Positions 26,024 through 34,184 of a stretch of DNA of 41,139 nucleotides are shown here, piece by piece (within the stretch, counting starts at the first letter, position 1; each line of letters starts with the position of its first letter). Location of the stretch: assembly GCA_024655885.1 (NCBI GenBank), contig JANLFN010000022.1:1-41139 (forward strand). Direction: 5' to 3'. The notes beneath the pieces are model-generated. The model did no database searches. It was not told the origin of the DNA and saw only the letters and a list, made by a program, of their open reading frames with translations. Position numbers and translations under genes: made by a program. This stretch comes from Eubacteriales bacterium (GTDB lineage Bacteria > Bacillota > Clostridia > Acetivibrionales > JANLFN01).

Positions 26024-26048
26024 AAAGCCCTTTTAATCGCAAAAAATT

Positions 26049-27143
26049 TTATACATTAAACCTGAACAGGGTTACATCCCCGTCCTGCATCACATAATCC
26101 TTGCCTTCGGACCTTACCAGCCCTTTTTCCCGTGCGGCGCTATAGGACCCGGCTTCCACCAGGTCATGGTATGAGACTACTTCTGCCCTGATAAAACCCC
26201 GCTCAAAATCGCTGTGAATTTTTCCGGCGGCCTGGGGAGCTTTTGTCCCCTTCAGGATGGTCCAGGCTCTTACCTCGGGCTGCCCTGCCGTCAGGAAGCT
26301 GATTAAACCGAGCAGCTTATAGCTTGTCTTTATCAGCCTATCCAGGCCTGATTCGGCCAGGCCCAGCTCCCTAAGGAATTCTTTTCTTTCCTCCTCATCT
26401 AATTGAGCGATTTCTTCTTCTATCTTTGCGCAGATTACCATTACCTCGGAGCCTTCCTTTGAGGAATATTCCTTTAATTGCGCTACATAAGCGTTTTCAC
26501 CGCCGGACTGCAAATCCTTTTCGGATATGTTTGCGGCATATAATACAGGTTTGGAGGTCAGAAGAAACAGCTGGTCTACCAGAAAAACCTGTTCTGCGCT
26601 GAACTTTAAGGACCTTGCAGGCAGCCCCTTTTCCAGGTGCTCCTTTATGCTTTCATACAGCTCCAGTTCCAATTGATACTTTTTATCCCCGGACTTAAGC
26701 ATTTTTCGGGTCCGATCTATCCGGCGCTCCACTACCTCCAGGTCTGCCAGTATCAGTTCCAGATTTATGGTCTCAATATCCCTTATGGGGTCCACAGAGC
26801 CGTCTACATGGACAATGTTGGGGTCTTCGAAGCACCGGACCACATGGACCACTGCATCCACTTCCCTGATATGGGAGAGGAATTTGTTGCCCAGGCCTTC
26901 ACCCTTGCTGGCCCCCTTTACCAGGCCGGCAATATCTACAAATTCAATGGACGTGGGGGTGACCTTGTCCGGATTATACATTTGCGCAAGCTTTTCCAGC
27001 CTCTCATCCGGCACCGCAACGATGCCTACATTGGGCTCTATTGTGCAGAAGGGATAATTTGCACACTCTGCGCCTGCCTTGGTTATTGCATTAAAGAGCG
27101 TACTTTTTCCTACATTGGGAAGACCTACAATACCTAATCTCAT
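26049..27143 (-). CDS. ychF: Redox-regulated ATPase/GTPase YchF (OLA1 family)
   Basis: 364 aa, the usual length. Obg-like P-loop GIVGLPNVGKSTLFNAIT at the N-terminus, switch II DIAGLVKGASKGEGLGNKFL, a coiled-coil insertion (about 130-170) and a C-terminal TGS domain ending in MQDGDVTLFRFNV. Family members hydrolyse ATP rather than GTP and associate with ribosomes. It is transcribed divergently from the P-II gene, with 107 bp between them, and convergently to cheW. Confidence 0.96.
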   Translation of the reverse strand: MRLGIVGLPNVGKSTLFNAITKAGAECANYPFCTIEPNVGIVAVPDERLEKLAQMYNPDKVTPTSIEFVDIAGLVKGASKGEGLGNKFLSHIREVDAVVHVVRCFEDPNIVHVDGSVDPIRDIETINLELILADLEVVERRIDRTRKMLKSGDKKYQLELELYESIKEHLEKGLPARSLKFSAEQVFLVDQLFLLTSKPVLYAANISEKDLQSGGENAYVAQLKEYSSKEGSEVMVICAKIEEEIAQLDEEERKEFLRELGLAESGLDRLIKTSYKLLGLISFLTAGQPEVRAWTILKGTKAPQAAGKIHSDFERGFIRAEVVSYHDLVEAGSYSAAREKGLVRSEGKDYVMQDGDVTLFRFNV

Positions 27144-27222
27144 AAATCCATCTTTCCTTTCGTATTTTCAACAAACTAAATTATATATCAAAACAAATAA
27201 AAATGCTATAAGCTTATATATA

Positions 27223-27231
27223 TGGTATAAT
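27223..27231 (+). promoter_or_regulatory. Extended -10 promoter of the P-II gene
   Basis: TGG directly before TATAAT (27226-27231), 20 nt before the start codon; no clear -35. The short leader leaves room for only a weak ribosome site (GAGTGG). Confidence 0.55.
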
Positions 27232-27250
27232 ACATTCTGGGTGAGTGGAC

Positions 27251-27592
27251 ATGAAAAAAATAGAAGCAATTATCAGGCAAAGCAAACTGGATGAAGTGCT
27301 GGACGAGTTAAACAGGCATCAGATTTTCGGTGTTACGGTGACACAAGTCCAGGGCTGCGGGTTGCAGGGAGGAAAGACCCAGTATTACAGGGGAAATAAA
27401 TATACCATGAAGCTCAATCCGAAAACAAAGCTGGAGATTGTGGTGAAGGATCAGTGGGTTGACGAAATCATCCAGGCTATTATAAAAACAGCTAGGACGG
27501 GAGATATCGGGGATGGGAAAATTTTTGTCTATAGTATTGATGAATCCTACAGGATCAGGACGGGGGAAAAAGGAGAAGGCGCCCTGATTTAA
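27251..27592 (+). CDS. P-II family nitrogen regulatory protein (GlnB/GlnK-like)
   Basis: 113 aa from ATG 27251. P-II signatures are KIEAIIRQSKLDEVLDEL at the N-terminus, the T-loop GCGLQGGKTQYYRGNKY with Tyr51 (the uridylylation site in GlnB), the B-loop TARTGDIGDGKIFVYSID and the C-terminal RIRTGEKGEGAL. The ATP and 2-oxoglutarate-binding residues appear intact. It senses energy and carbon/nitrogen state and binds target proteins. No amtB or glnA is adjacent, so its partner is not given by context. A small membrane-protein gene follows after 38 bp. Confidence 0.95.
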   Translation: MKKIEAIIRQSKLDEVLDELNRHQIFGVTVTQVQGCGLQGGKTQYYRGNKYTMKLNPKTKLEIVVKDQWVDEIIQAIIKTARTGDIGDGKIFVYSIDESYRIRTGEKGEGALI

Positions 27593-27630
27593 AAGCTTCT
27601 ACATAGGTGCCACCACATAAGGAGAATTTT

Positions 27631-27846
27631 ATGAATTTGACGCAGAAACAAAGAAGAATAATTGTTCTGGGCATTGGCCTTGCAATCATTGTTATGGGCT
27701 TGCTGAAGCCGGTGTTTAAGGTGCCCGTGGACAGCGGCACCCTGGACAACATAGCCTTTATATTGATGGCTGTTGCGGTTTATTTGCTTTTCACCGGACG
27801 AAAGGGCCAGGAAGATGAAAGTCCCAAAAGGGGCAGGGATGAGTAA
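27631..27846 (+). CDS. Small two-helix membrane protein, unknown
   Basis: 71 aa from ATG 27631 (AAGGAG 7-12 nt upstream). Two hydrophobic segments (about 10-28 and 36-56) and a very polar, charged tail (GRKGQEDESPKRGRDE). Not recognised. Probably co-transcribed with the P-II gene; a P-II membrane partner is conceivable, but it is far too small to be AmtB. Confidence 0.75.
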   Translation: MNLTQKQRRIIVLGIGLAIIVMGLLKPVFKVPVDSGTLDNIAFILMAVAVYLLFTGRKGQEDESPKRGRDE

Positions 27847-27852
27847 TACCAC

Positions 27853-27930
27853 CAAGACAAGGGGACGGTTCTTTTTTGACTCATCAAATGAGTCAAAAAA
27901 GAACCGTCCCCTTGTCTTGCTTGTTTTTTT
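27853..27930 (+). terminator. Palindromic repeat acting as terminator before the trp promoter
   Basis: 32 perfectly paired bases (27853-27884 with 27888-27919) around a 3-nt loop, followed by CTTGTTTTTTT. The arms contain the core GGGGACGGTTCTT. It begins 6 bp after the stop of the small membrane protein gene and insulates the trp promoter at 27943. Confidence 0.95.
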
Positions 27931-27942
27931 ATAAATTTTATC

Positions 27943-27971
27943 TTGATACTTTGAAGGCATCATGTTATAAT
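27943..27971 (+). promoter_or_regulatory. Sigma-A promoter of the trp operon
   Basis: TTGATA (27943-27948), 17-nt spacer, perfect TATAAT (27966-27971). Transcription should start near 27978. Confidence 0.9.
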
Positions 27972-27990
27972 TTTTATAATTTATTTTTAT

Positions 27991-28049
27991 GAGATTTAGA
28001 AGAGCAGAGATTGGAAGAGATGAGAAGAGACGAGGTGTGACGGGCAGAG
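27991..28049 (+). promoter_or_regulatory. Candidate TRAP (MtrB) binding site in the trp leader
   Basis: Triplets begin at 27991 (GAG), 27997 (TAG), 28002, 28007 (GAG), 28012 (TGG), 28017, 28022, 28027, 28032 (GAG), 28037 (GTG), 28042 (GGG) and 28047 (GAG). Nine of twelve are GAG/TAG; spacers are 2 nt except one of 3 nt. TRAP, an 11-mer ring, binds about eleven (G/U)AG triplets spaced by 2-3 nt when tryptophan is present. The site starts about 13 nt after the predicted transcription start and ends 9 nt before a terminator-like hairpin. The mtrB gene is not in the window. Confidence 0.75.
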
Positions 28050-28057
28050 CTGTCATT

Positions 28058-28084
28058 GGCCGGGGATCTTCAACCGGCTTTTTT
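28058..28084 (+). terminator. Leader terminator of the trp operon (attenuator)
   Basis: GCCGG (28059-28063) pairs with CCGGC (28074-28078), with a possible extra G-U pair outside, a 10-nt loop and TTTTTT (28079-28084). It lies directly after the triplet array. A possible competing pairing joins 28011-28018 in the array to TCTTCAA (28067-28073) in the loop (7 pairs, one bulge). TRAP binding would prevent that, but this part is weak. Confidence 0.7.
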
Positions 28085-28232
28085 AACGCTTGGAGAAATG
28101 GATGCTAGGTCCATTGCTTTTGGTATTCATCAGGGCGTCTTCAGAGTCTGTTTTTGAAATTAACACCTTAAAAAGACTTTACTTTCAATTGGCTTCTCAT
28201 GTCTTCTTTCTGGAAAGAAAGGAGGCGTCATT

Positions 28233-29717
28233 ATGTTTTACCCCGGTCTGGATGAGGTCAGGGTTCTGGCACAAAATTACAATCTCATTCCCGTAGCCAT
28301 GGAAATCTATGCGGATATGGAAACTCCCATCAGCCTTTTTAAGAGGTTTGAAAACGAAAAGTGCTGCTTTCTCCTGGAGAGTGTTGAGGGAGGCGAAAAC
28401 TGGGCACGTTTTTCCTTCATCGGAAAAAATCCCTTTTTGACGGTGAAAAGCTTGAAGGACAAATCGATTGTAGAAGACCGTTCCGGCAATATCACCGAAT
28501 TGGAAGGGAACCCCGTGGAGGTGCTGCGAGAAATCCTCGGGAGGTACAAGGCGGCGGATTTGCCGTCGGTTCCCAGGTTCAAGGGAGGGGCCGTAGGCTT
28601 TTTCGGTTACGACCTGGTGAGGTTTTACGAGAACCTGCCCAATTGCCCGAAAGATGACCTGGGACTGCCGGAAAGCCATTTTATGCTGACCGACGAGGTC
28701 ATTGCCTTTGACCACTTCAAGCAAAAAATATATATCATTGTAAACCTCCATGTGGGGGGAAACATTGAAAGAAGCTATAACAGCGCCGTTGAGAGGATCC
28801 GGTCCATATACAGGGAAATACTTTCCACCCGCTGGAAAGCATTTGACAGCATGAAAAACACGACTTCCGGGAATAAGCCGGCATTGAAGTACAAAAGCAA
28901 TATTTCCAAGGAAACCTATTGCAAAAATGTGGAAAAGGCCAAGAACTATATTAAAAACGGCGACATATTTCAAGTGGTGCTCTCACAGCGCCTGTGCGTG
29001 GAGACGGATAACGACCCCTTCAATGTCTACCGGGCCCTGAGGGTGATTAATCCCTCTCCATACATGTTCTACCTTAAATTCTCCGATTACAGGCTGGTGG
29101 GGGCATCCCCCGAGATGCTGGTACGGGTGGAAAACAAAAGGGTTGAAACCTGTCCCATCGCCGGGACCAGAAAAAGGGGAAACACCGAGGAAGAAGACGC
29201 CAGACTGGAAAAAGAGCTGCTGGCGGATGAAAAAGAACGGGCTGAACATACCATGCTGGTGGACCTGGGAAGGAATGACATCGGAAGGGTCTCAAAATAC
29301 GGGACTGTTGCCGTCAAGGATTTTATGCACGTCGAAAAGTATTCCCACGTCATGCATATGGTTACAAATATCCAGGGAGAGCTTGACCAGGGCAAAACAG
29401 CCTTTGACGCCCTTATGTCGCTGCTCCCTGCAGGAACTCTTTCAGGGGCTCCCAAGGTAAGGGCCATGCAGATTATTGATGAACTGGAAACGGTAAAAAG
29501 GGGGCCTTACGGGGGAGCCATCGGGTACATCAGCTTTAACGGGAACCTGGACAGCTGCATCACCATAAGGACCATCTTATTTAAGGGCAAAATCGCCTAT
29601 GTACAGGCGGGAGCGGGAATCGTAGCCGATTCGGTTCCCGAAAACGAATACCTGGAGTCCTTGAACAAGGCGCTTGCCCAGCTGAAGGCCATTGAGGAGG
29701 CAGGTGAATTGCTGTGA
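28233..29717 (+). CDS. trpE: Anthranilate synthase component I
   Basis: 494 aa. It converts chorismate and ammonia (from TrpG) to anthranilate. The N-terminal LLES motif (47-50) with following R-FSFIG is the tryptophan feedback site. The catalytic domain shows DIFQVVLSQRL, SPYMFYLKF, GASPEMLVRVE, CPIAGTRKRG, DLGRNDIGRVSKYGTV, HVMHMVTNIQG, LPAGTLSGAPKVRAMQIIDELE and GAIGYISFNGNLDSCITIRT. AAAGGAGG precedes the ATG. First gene of the trp operon, behind a TRAP-like leader. The stop overlaps the trpG start (GTGA). Confidence 0.97.
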   Translation: MFYPGLDEVRVLAQNYNLIPVAMEIYADMETPISLFKRFENEKCCFLLESVEGGENWARFSFIGKNPFLTVKSLKDKSIVEDRSGNITELEGNPVEVLREILGRYKAADLPSVPRFKGGAVGFFGYDLVRFYENLPNCPKDDLGLPESHFMLTDEVIAFDHFKQKIYIIVNLHVGGNIERSYNSAVERIRSIYREILSTRWKAFDSMKNTTSGNKPALKYKSNISKETYCKNVEKAKNYIKNGDIFQVVLSQRLCVETDNDPFNVYRALRVINPSPYMFYLKFSDYRLVGASPEMLVRVENKRVETCPIAGTRKRGNTEEEDARLEKELLADEKERAEHTMLVDLGRNDIGRVSKYGTVAVKDFMHVEKYSHVMHMVTNIQGELDQGKTAFDALMSLLPAGTLSGAPKVRAMQIIDELETVKRGPYGGAIGYISFNGNLDSCITIRTILFKGKIAYVQAGAGIVADSVPENEYLESLNKALAQLKAIEEAGELL

Positions 29718-30286
29718 TCTTGATTATTGACAATTATGATTCTTTTACCTATAACCTTTACCAGTATATCGGGGAGCTTGTTCCCAGTATCGCGGTGTAC
29801 AGGAATGACAAAATCAGCGTCCGTGAAATAAAGGATTTAAGGCCTACACACATTGTTATTTCGCCCGGACCGGGCTTCCCGGCGGAAGCGGGTGTATCCA
29901 TAGATATCATCAGGGAACTGGGGGAATATATTCCCATACTGGGGGTATGCCTGGGACACCAGGCCATAGGCGAGGCCTATGGAGGAAAAATCGTGCATGC
30001 AAAGGAACTGATGCACGGAAAATCCTCGGAGGTGGAAATCGACAGGGAGTGCCAGCTGTTTGCATCCCTGCCGGGCAGGATCCGGGTGGGAAGATACCAT
30101 TCGCTGATTGTGGAAAAAAGCTGCCTGCCCAGTGTTTTACGGGTTACCGCCAGGACGGACGACGGGGAAATTATGGGATTGAAGCATAAGGAATATCCTG
30201 TTTTCGGGATACAGTTCCATCCTGAATCCATCCTGACCCCGGATGGGAAAAAGATACTGGAAAATTTTTTATCCCTGAGGGCATAG
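29714..30286 (+). CDS. trpG: Anthranilate synthase component II (glutamine amidotransferase)
   Basis: 190 aa, GTG start overlapping the trpE stop by 4 bp. Class I amidotransferase with nucleophile Cys79 (GVCLGHQAIGEAYGG) and the His169/Glu171 pair (FGIQFHPES). IDNYDSFTYNLYQYIGE and ISPGPGFP are typical of TrpG/PabA. It delivers ammonia to TrpE; it may also serve para-aminobenzoate synthesis, as in Bacillus, if no separate pabA exists. Confidence 0.96.
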   Translation: MILIIDNYDSFTYNLYQYIGELVPSIAVYRNDKISVREIKDLRPTHIVISPGPGFPAEAGVSIDIIRELGEYIPILGVCLGHQAIGEAYGGKIVHAKELMHGKSSEVEIDRECQLFASLPGRIRVGRYHSLIVEKSCLPSVLRVTARTDDGEIMGLKHKEYPVFGIQFHPESILTPDGKKILENFLSLRA

Positions 30287-30339
30287 GAGGAATGTCGACT
30301 ATGAAAGAAAAGAAGAGCTGAGATGGGAGGAGAGGCTTT

Positions 30340-31371
30340 ATGATCAAAGAAGCCATACAAAAACTGGTTGAAGGAAAGGATTTAATGGAAGAAGAAGCGG
30401 TGGAAGCCATGAACTGTATTATGGAGGGGGAGGCGACTGCTGCACAGATAGGGAGCTTTATTACGGCATTGAGGATCAAGGGCGAGACCGTAGAGGAGAT
30501 AACCGGATGTGCAAAGGTTATGCGGCAGAAAGCGGAAAAAATAGAGCCGGATCTGCCCTATTGCATTGACACCTGCGGCACCGGAGGGGACGGAGCGGAT
30601 ACCTTCAATATATCTACCGCTTCCGCCCTTGTGGCCGCTGCGGGCGGGGCGGCGGTGGCAAAGCATGGAAACAGGTCTGTTTCCAGCAAAAGCGGCAGCG
30701 CAGACGTGCTTGAAGCGCTGGGGGTCTATATTGAGCTCACCCCCGGCCAGGTCAGGAACTGTATTGAAAAGCTGGGCATAGGCTTCATGTTTGCCCCGGG
30801 GTTTCACAAATCCATGAAGCATGCGGCCGGCCCAAGACGCGACCTGGGCATAAGGTCCATATTCAACATCCTGGGACCTCTGACCAACCCTGCCGCGTCC
30901 AAAGGACATGTCCTGGGAGTATTCGACGAAAAATTGACCGGACCCCTGGCCCGGGTTTTAAAAAACCTGGGCACCCATAAGGCCTTGGTGGTTCATGGGA
31001 TGGACGGACTTGACGAAATAACTGTGACGGGGCCTACAAAGGTATCGGAATTGAAAGACGGAGAAATTTTTGAATATTATATCCACCCGGAGGAATTCGG
31101 CCTTCAGAGGGCTTCTATAGACGAGGTTAAAGGCGGAAACGCAAGAGAAAATGCGGACATCATCACACGGATTTTTAACGGCGAAAAGGGGCCCAAAAGG
31201 GATATAACGGTTATTAACTCCGCAGCCGCACTCTATGTGGGAAAAGTTGTGGACAGTCTCGAGGATGGAATTAAGCTGTCGGAAGAGATTATCGACTCCC
31301 GGAAGGCGTTGAACAAACTGCTGGAATTTAAGGAGCACACAAACCGTCTGGCTGTGGCCCAGGAACTGTAA
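30340..31371 (+). CDS. trpD: Anthranilate phosphoribosyltransferase
   Basis: 343 aa. It transfers phosphoribose from PRPP to anthranilate. Motifs: CIDTCGTGGDGADTFNIST (PRPP loop), VAKHGNRSVSSKSGSADVLEALG, FMFAPGFHKSMKHAAGPRRDLGIRSIFNILGPLTNPA, and VHGMDGLDEIT. The start at 30340 has GGGAGGAGAGG upstream, in a purine-rich stretch with several GAG triplets (30315-30332). 53 bp separate it from trpG, the longest gap in the first half of the operon. Confidence 0.97.
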   Translation: MIKEAIQKLVEGKDLMEEEAVEAMNCIMEGEATAAQIGSFITALRIKGETVEEITGCAKVMRQKAEKIEPDLPYCIDTCGTGGDGADTFNISTASALVAAAGGAAVAKHGNRSVSSKSGSADVLEALGVYIELTPGQVRNCIEKLGIGFMFAPGFHKSMKHAAGPRRDLGIRSIFNILGPLTNPAASKGHVLGVFDEKLTGPLARVLKNLGTHKALVVHGMDGLDEITVTGPTKVSELKDGEIFEYYIHPEEFGLQRASIDEVKGGNARENADIITRIFNGEKGPKRDITVINSAAALYVGKVVDSLEDGIKLSEEIIDSRKALNKLLEFKEHTNRLAVAQEL

Positions 31372-31389
31372 ATTCAAAAGGAGGCAAGC

Positions 31390-32172
31390 ATGATTCTGGA
31401 CAAAATTGTAGAAGAGAAAAAGCTTCAGCTGGAGCAGGAGAAAAAAAAGATTTCCATAGAAGGCTGGAAGAGCAGGTTGAAAGCGTCCGGCCTGCATAGG
31501 ACCATGGATTTTGGAAAGGCAATAAACAGGGAAAATCAAATTTCCATCATAGGGGAAGTAAAGAAGGCATCTCCTTCCAAGGGGGTCATAAAGGAAGAGT
31601 TCGACCCCCTGGAAATTGCCGGCGAGTACTATAGGGCAAAGGTGGAAGCCCTTTCGGTGCTTACCGAAAAAAACTATTTCATGGGGAGCGATGAATACCT
31701 TGTAAAAATACGGCAGTCCTTTCCCATCCCCATACTGAGAAAGGATTTTGTCATTGACATTTGGCAGGTATACCAGTCCCGCTGCCTTGGGGCCGACGCC
31801 ATACTGCTCATCGCTTCCCTGCTCACCGCCAATGACCTGCGGAGATTCCTGGTAACCGCAGGCATCCTCGGGATGCAGTGCCTGGTTGAGGTCCATGACA
31901 GGGATGATCTGGAAAAGGCGCTGGAGGCGGACGCCGGGATTATAGGCATCAATAACCGGGATCTGAGGAGCTTTGATGTAGACCTTGGAACCACCGAAAA
32001 ACTTATAAACCATATCCCTGAGGGAAAGATTGTGGTGAGTGAAAGCGGAATAAAATCACCGGAAGATATTGGATTTTTAAAATCCCTGGGCGTCAATGCG
32101 GTATTGATCGGGGAGGCTTTCATGCGGGCCAATTCCATAGGAGGCAAATTGGATGAACTGCGGGCGGGATAA
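31390..32172 (+). CDS. trpC: Indole-3-glycerol phosphate synthase
   Basis: 260 aa. It closes the indole ring from CdRP. Motifs: IIGEVKKASPSKGVI (catalytic Lys), ALSVLTEKNYFMGSDEYL, PILRKDFVIDIWQVYQSRCLGADAILLI, GMQCLVEVHDRDDLEKAL, IGINNRDLRSFDVDL and VSESGIKSPEDI. AAAAGGAGGC precedes the ATG. The 3' end overlaps the trpF start by 20 bp. Confidence 0.97.
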   Translation: MILDKIVEEKKLQLEQEKKKISIEGWKSRLKASGLHRTMDFGKAINRENQISIIGEVKKASPSKGVIKEEFDPLEIAGEYYRAKVEALSVLTEKNYFMGSDEYLVKIRQSFPIPILRKDFVIDIWQVYQSRCLGADAILLIASLLTANDLRRFLVTAGILGMQCLVEVHDRDDLEKALEADAGIIGINNRDLRSFDVDLGTTEKLINHIPEGKIVVSESGIKSPEDIGFLKSLGVNAVLIGEAFMRANSIGGKLDELRAG

Positions 32173-32887
32173 GTATTCCGGGGGGGGCTGCCCTCCGAAG
32201 GTGAAAATATGCGGGATTACAAGGGAAATTGAAAGCGCCTTCATTAACAGGCACTTGCCTGACTACGCGGGGTTTGTATTTGCTAAAAGCAAAAGACAGA
32301 TCACTCCTTTATTCGTGAAAAGCCTATCCCCTCTTCTGGACAGGAGGGTAAAGAAGGTAGGGGTATTTGTCAATGAAGACATCCAAAAGGTTGTGGAAAT
32401 TGTGGGGCTGTGCGGCCTGGACGTGGTCCAACTGCATGGGGAGGAAACTCCCCTGTACGTGGAAAGCCTGCGAAAAGCGCTTTCCAGGCCCGCGACCCCA
32501 CAGGGCCGGGAGGCGGGAAAAGTGGAAATATGGAAAGCGGTGAGGGTGGCAGGCGCTGAAAGTCTGCAGGGCTTGGAAAACTACCAGGCAGACGCCTTTT
32601 TGCTGGACGCCTACCGTGAAGGACAGTATGGCGGCACTGGAGGAACATTTAACTGGGAAGTAGCGGCGGAGGTCCATAAAAAGTATAGGATTGTATTGGC
32701 GGGAGGCTTGAACAGAGAGAATGTCCGGGAGGCAATATCCGCCGTCAGGCCCTTTGCCGTAGATGTGAGCAGCGGAGTGGAAACGGACGGCATAAAGGAT
32801 GAGATCAAAATCAGGGAATTAATCCGTGAAGTAAGGACAGCCTGCTTCAACTCTTCCAATAACCGTTTGGGAAACGACGGGCCTTAG
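32153..32887 (+). CDS. trpF: Phosphoribosylanthranilate isomerase
   Basis: 244 aa from ATG 32153, which has an ideal AGGAGG 8 nt upstream inside trpC. This gives a 16-residue N-terminal extension before VKICGITR, where the family usually begins; GTG 32201 (V of VKICG) is the alternative, without a good ribosome site. The extension is coded across a G8 run (32180-32187). Catalytic Cys and Asp are in KICGITR and VSSGVET. About a dozen extra residues (SRPATPQGREAGK) interrupt the usual loop before VEIWKAVRV. It catalyses the Amadori rearrangement of PRA to CdRP. Confidence 0.93.
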   Translation: MNCGRDKYSGGGCPPKVKICGITREIESAFINRHLPDYAGFVFAKSKRQITPLFVKSLSPLLDRRVKKVGVFVNEDIQKVVEIVGLCGLDVVQLHGEETPLYVESLRKALSRPATPQGREAGKVEIWKAVRVAGAESLQGLENYQADAFLLDAYREGQYGGTGGTFNWEVAAEVHKKYRIVLAGGLNRENVREAISAVRPFAVDVSSGVETDGIKDEIKIRELIREVRTACFNSSNNRLGNDGP

Positions 32888-32912
32888 GGGTGCCGGAGCA
32901 GCCGGATAAATT
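32884..32912 (+). repeat. Copy 1 of a 29-bp imperfect direct repeat
   Basis: TTAGGGGTG-CCG-GAGCA-G-CCGGATAAATT between trpF and trpB. The second copy at 35354-35382 differs at only four positions. It overlaps the trpF stop codon. Confidence 0.6.
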
Positions 32913-32990
32913 CAATTCTAAAGCGGGATAGCCATGACGGCCATCCGGGGATGGAACAGTAAGCCAAATATATTGAGCGGAGGTAGGGCT

Positions 32991-34184
32991 ATGACTTTTC
33001 AAAAAAAAGGAAGGTTCGGAAAGTTCGGAGGGCAGTATGCCCCTGAGACATTGATGAATGCTTTGATAGAACTGGAGAGGGAATATGACAGGTATAAACA
33101 GGAGGACGACTTTAATAATGATTTAAATTTTTACTATAAAGAATATGCAGGCAGGCCTTCCATGCTGTATTATGCGGAGAGGATGACGAAAAGCCTGGGC
33201 GGGGCAAAAGTTTACTTAAAGAGGGAAGACTTAAACCACACAGGGTCCCATAAGATAAACAACGTATTGGGTCAGGTGCTGCTGGCAAAAAGAATGGGAA
33301 AGAAAAGAGTGATTGCGGAGACGGGAGCCGGACAGCACGGTGTGGCCACGGCCACGGCAGCGGCCCTGTTCAACATGGAGTGTGAGGTTTTTATGGGGAA
33401 GGAAGACATGGAGCGCCAGTCGCTAAATGTCTTCAGGATGAAGCTGCTGGGGGCGGAGGTGCATCCGGTGTCATCCGGCACGGGGACTTTGAAGGATGCC
33501 ACCAGCGAAGCAATGCGCAACTGGGCCTTAAGGGTTGAAGATGCCTTCTATGTCATAGGCTCGGTGGTGGGCCCACATCCATACCCGACCATGGTCCGGG
33601 ATTTTCAAAGCGTCATTGGCCGTGAGGTGAAGGAACAAATTCTAAAAAAGGAAGGCAGGTATCCGGATTACCTGATTGCATGCGTAGGCGGCGGAAGCAA
33701 TGCCATGGGGCTGTTTTATCCCTTTTTGGAGGATGAGGAGGTAGGCATGGTGGGGGTGGAAGCGGCAGGCAAGGGGCTGGATACCGGAAAGCATGCGGCT
33801 TCCATAACCAGGGGGAGCATAGGGGTTTTGCACGGCATGAAGTCCTATTTCCTGCAGGACAGGGATGGGCAGATCAATCCTGTGTACTCCATTTCCGCAG
33901 GCCTGGACTACCCGGGGATAGGTCCGCAGCACGCCCACTTTTATGAAACCGGCAGGGCCCAATATGTTTCAGTAACCGATGATGAAGCGGTGGAAGCCTT
34001 TAAATACCTGACAAGAACCGAGGGCATCATCCCCGCACTGGAGAGCTCCCACGCTGTGGCCTATGCCTTGAAGCTTGCACCCAGGCTTTCGGGGGACAAA
34101 ATCATCGTAATAAACCTTTCGGGCAGGGGAGACAAGGACGCATATACAGTGGCCCGCTATATGGGGGTGGATATAAATGAATAG
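32991..34184 (+). CDS. trpB: Tryptophan synthase beta chain
   Basis: 397 aa from ATG 32991 (CGGAGG 10 nt upstream; the frame is open to 32934 but unsupported). PLP enzyme joining indole and serine. Starts [19 protein letters not shown] Lys88 is in [19 protein letters not shown], the phosphate loop [10 protein letters not shown], and GRGDKD near the C-terminus are all present. It ends 8 bp inside trpA, allowing translational coupling of the two subunits of the alpha2-beta2 complex. Confidence 0.98.
   Translation: MTFQKKGRFGKFGGQYAPETLMNALIELEREYDRYKQEDDFNNDLNFYYKEYAGRPSMLYYAERMTKSLGGAKVYLKREDLNHTGSHKINNVLGQVLLAKRMGKKRVIAETGAGQHGVATATAAALFNMECEVFMGKEDMERQSLNVFRMKLLGAEVHPVSSGTGTLKDATSEAMRNWALRVEDAFYVIGSVVGPHPYPTMVRDFQSVIGREVKEQILKKEGRYPDYLIACVGGGSNAMGLFYPFLEDEEVGMVGVEAAGKGLDTGKHAASITRGSIGVLHGMKSYFLQDRDGQINPVYSISAGLDYPGIGPQHAHFYETGRAQYVSVTDDEAVEAFKYLTRTEGIIPALESSHAVAYALKLAPRLSGDKIIVINLSGRGDKDAYTVARYMGVDINE

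Noticed and set aside
28090-28296. A 68-codon frame between the trp leader hairpin and trpE as a Trp-rich leader peptide
   Set aside because: It has only scattered Trp codons, no ribosome site and overlaps the start of trpE in another frame. Ribosome-mediated attenuation is not supported.
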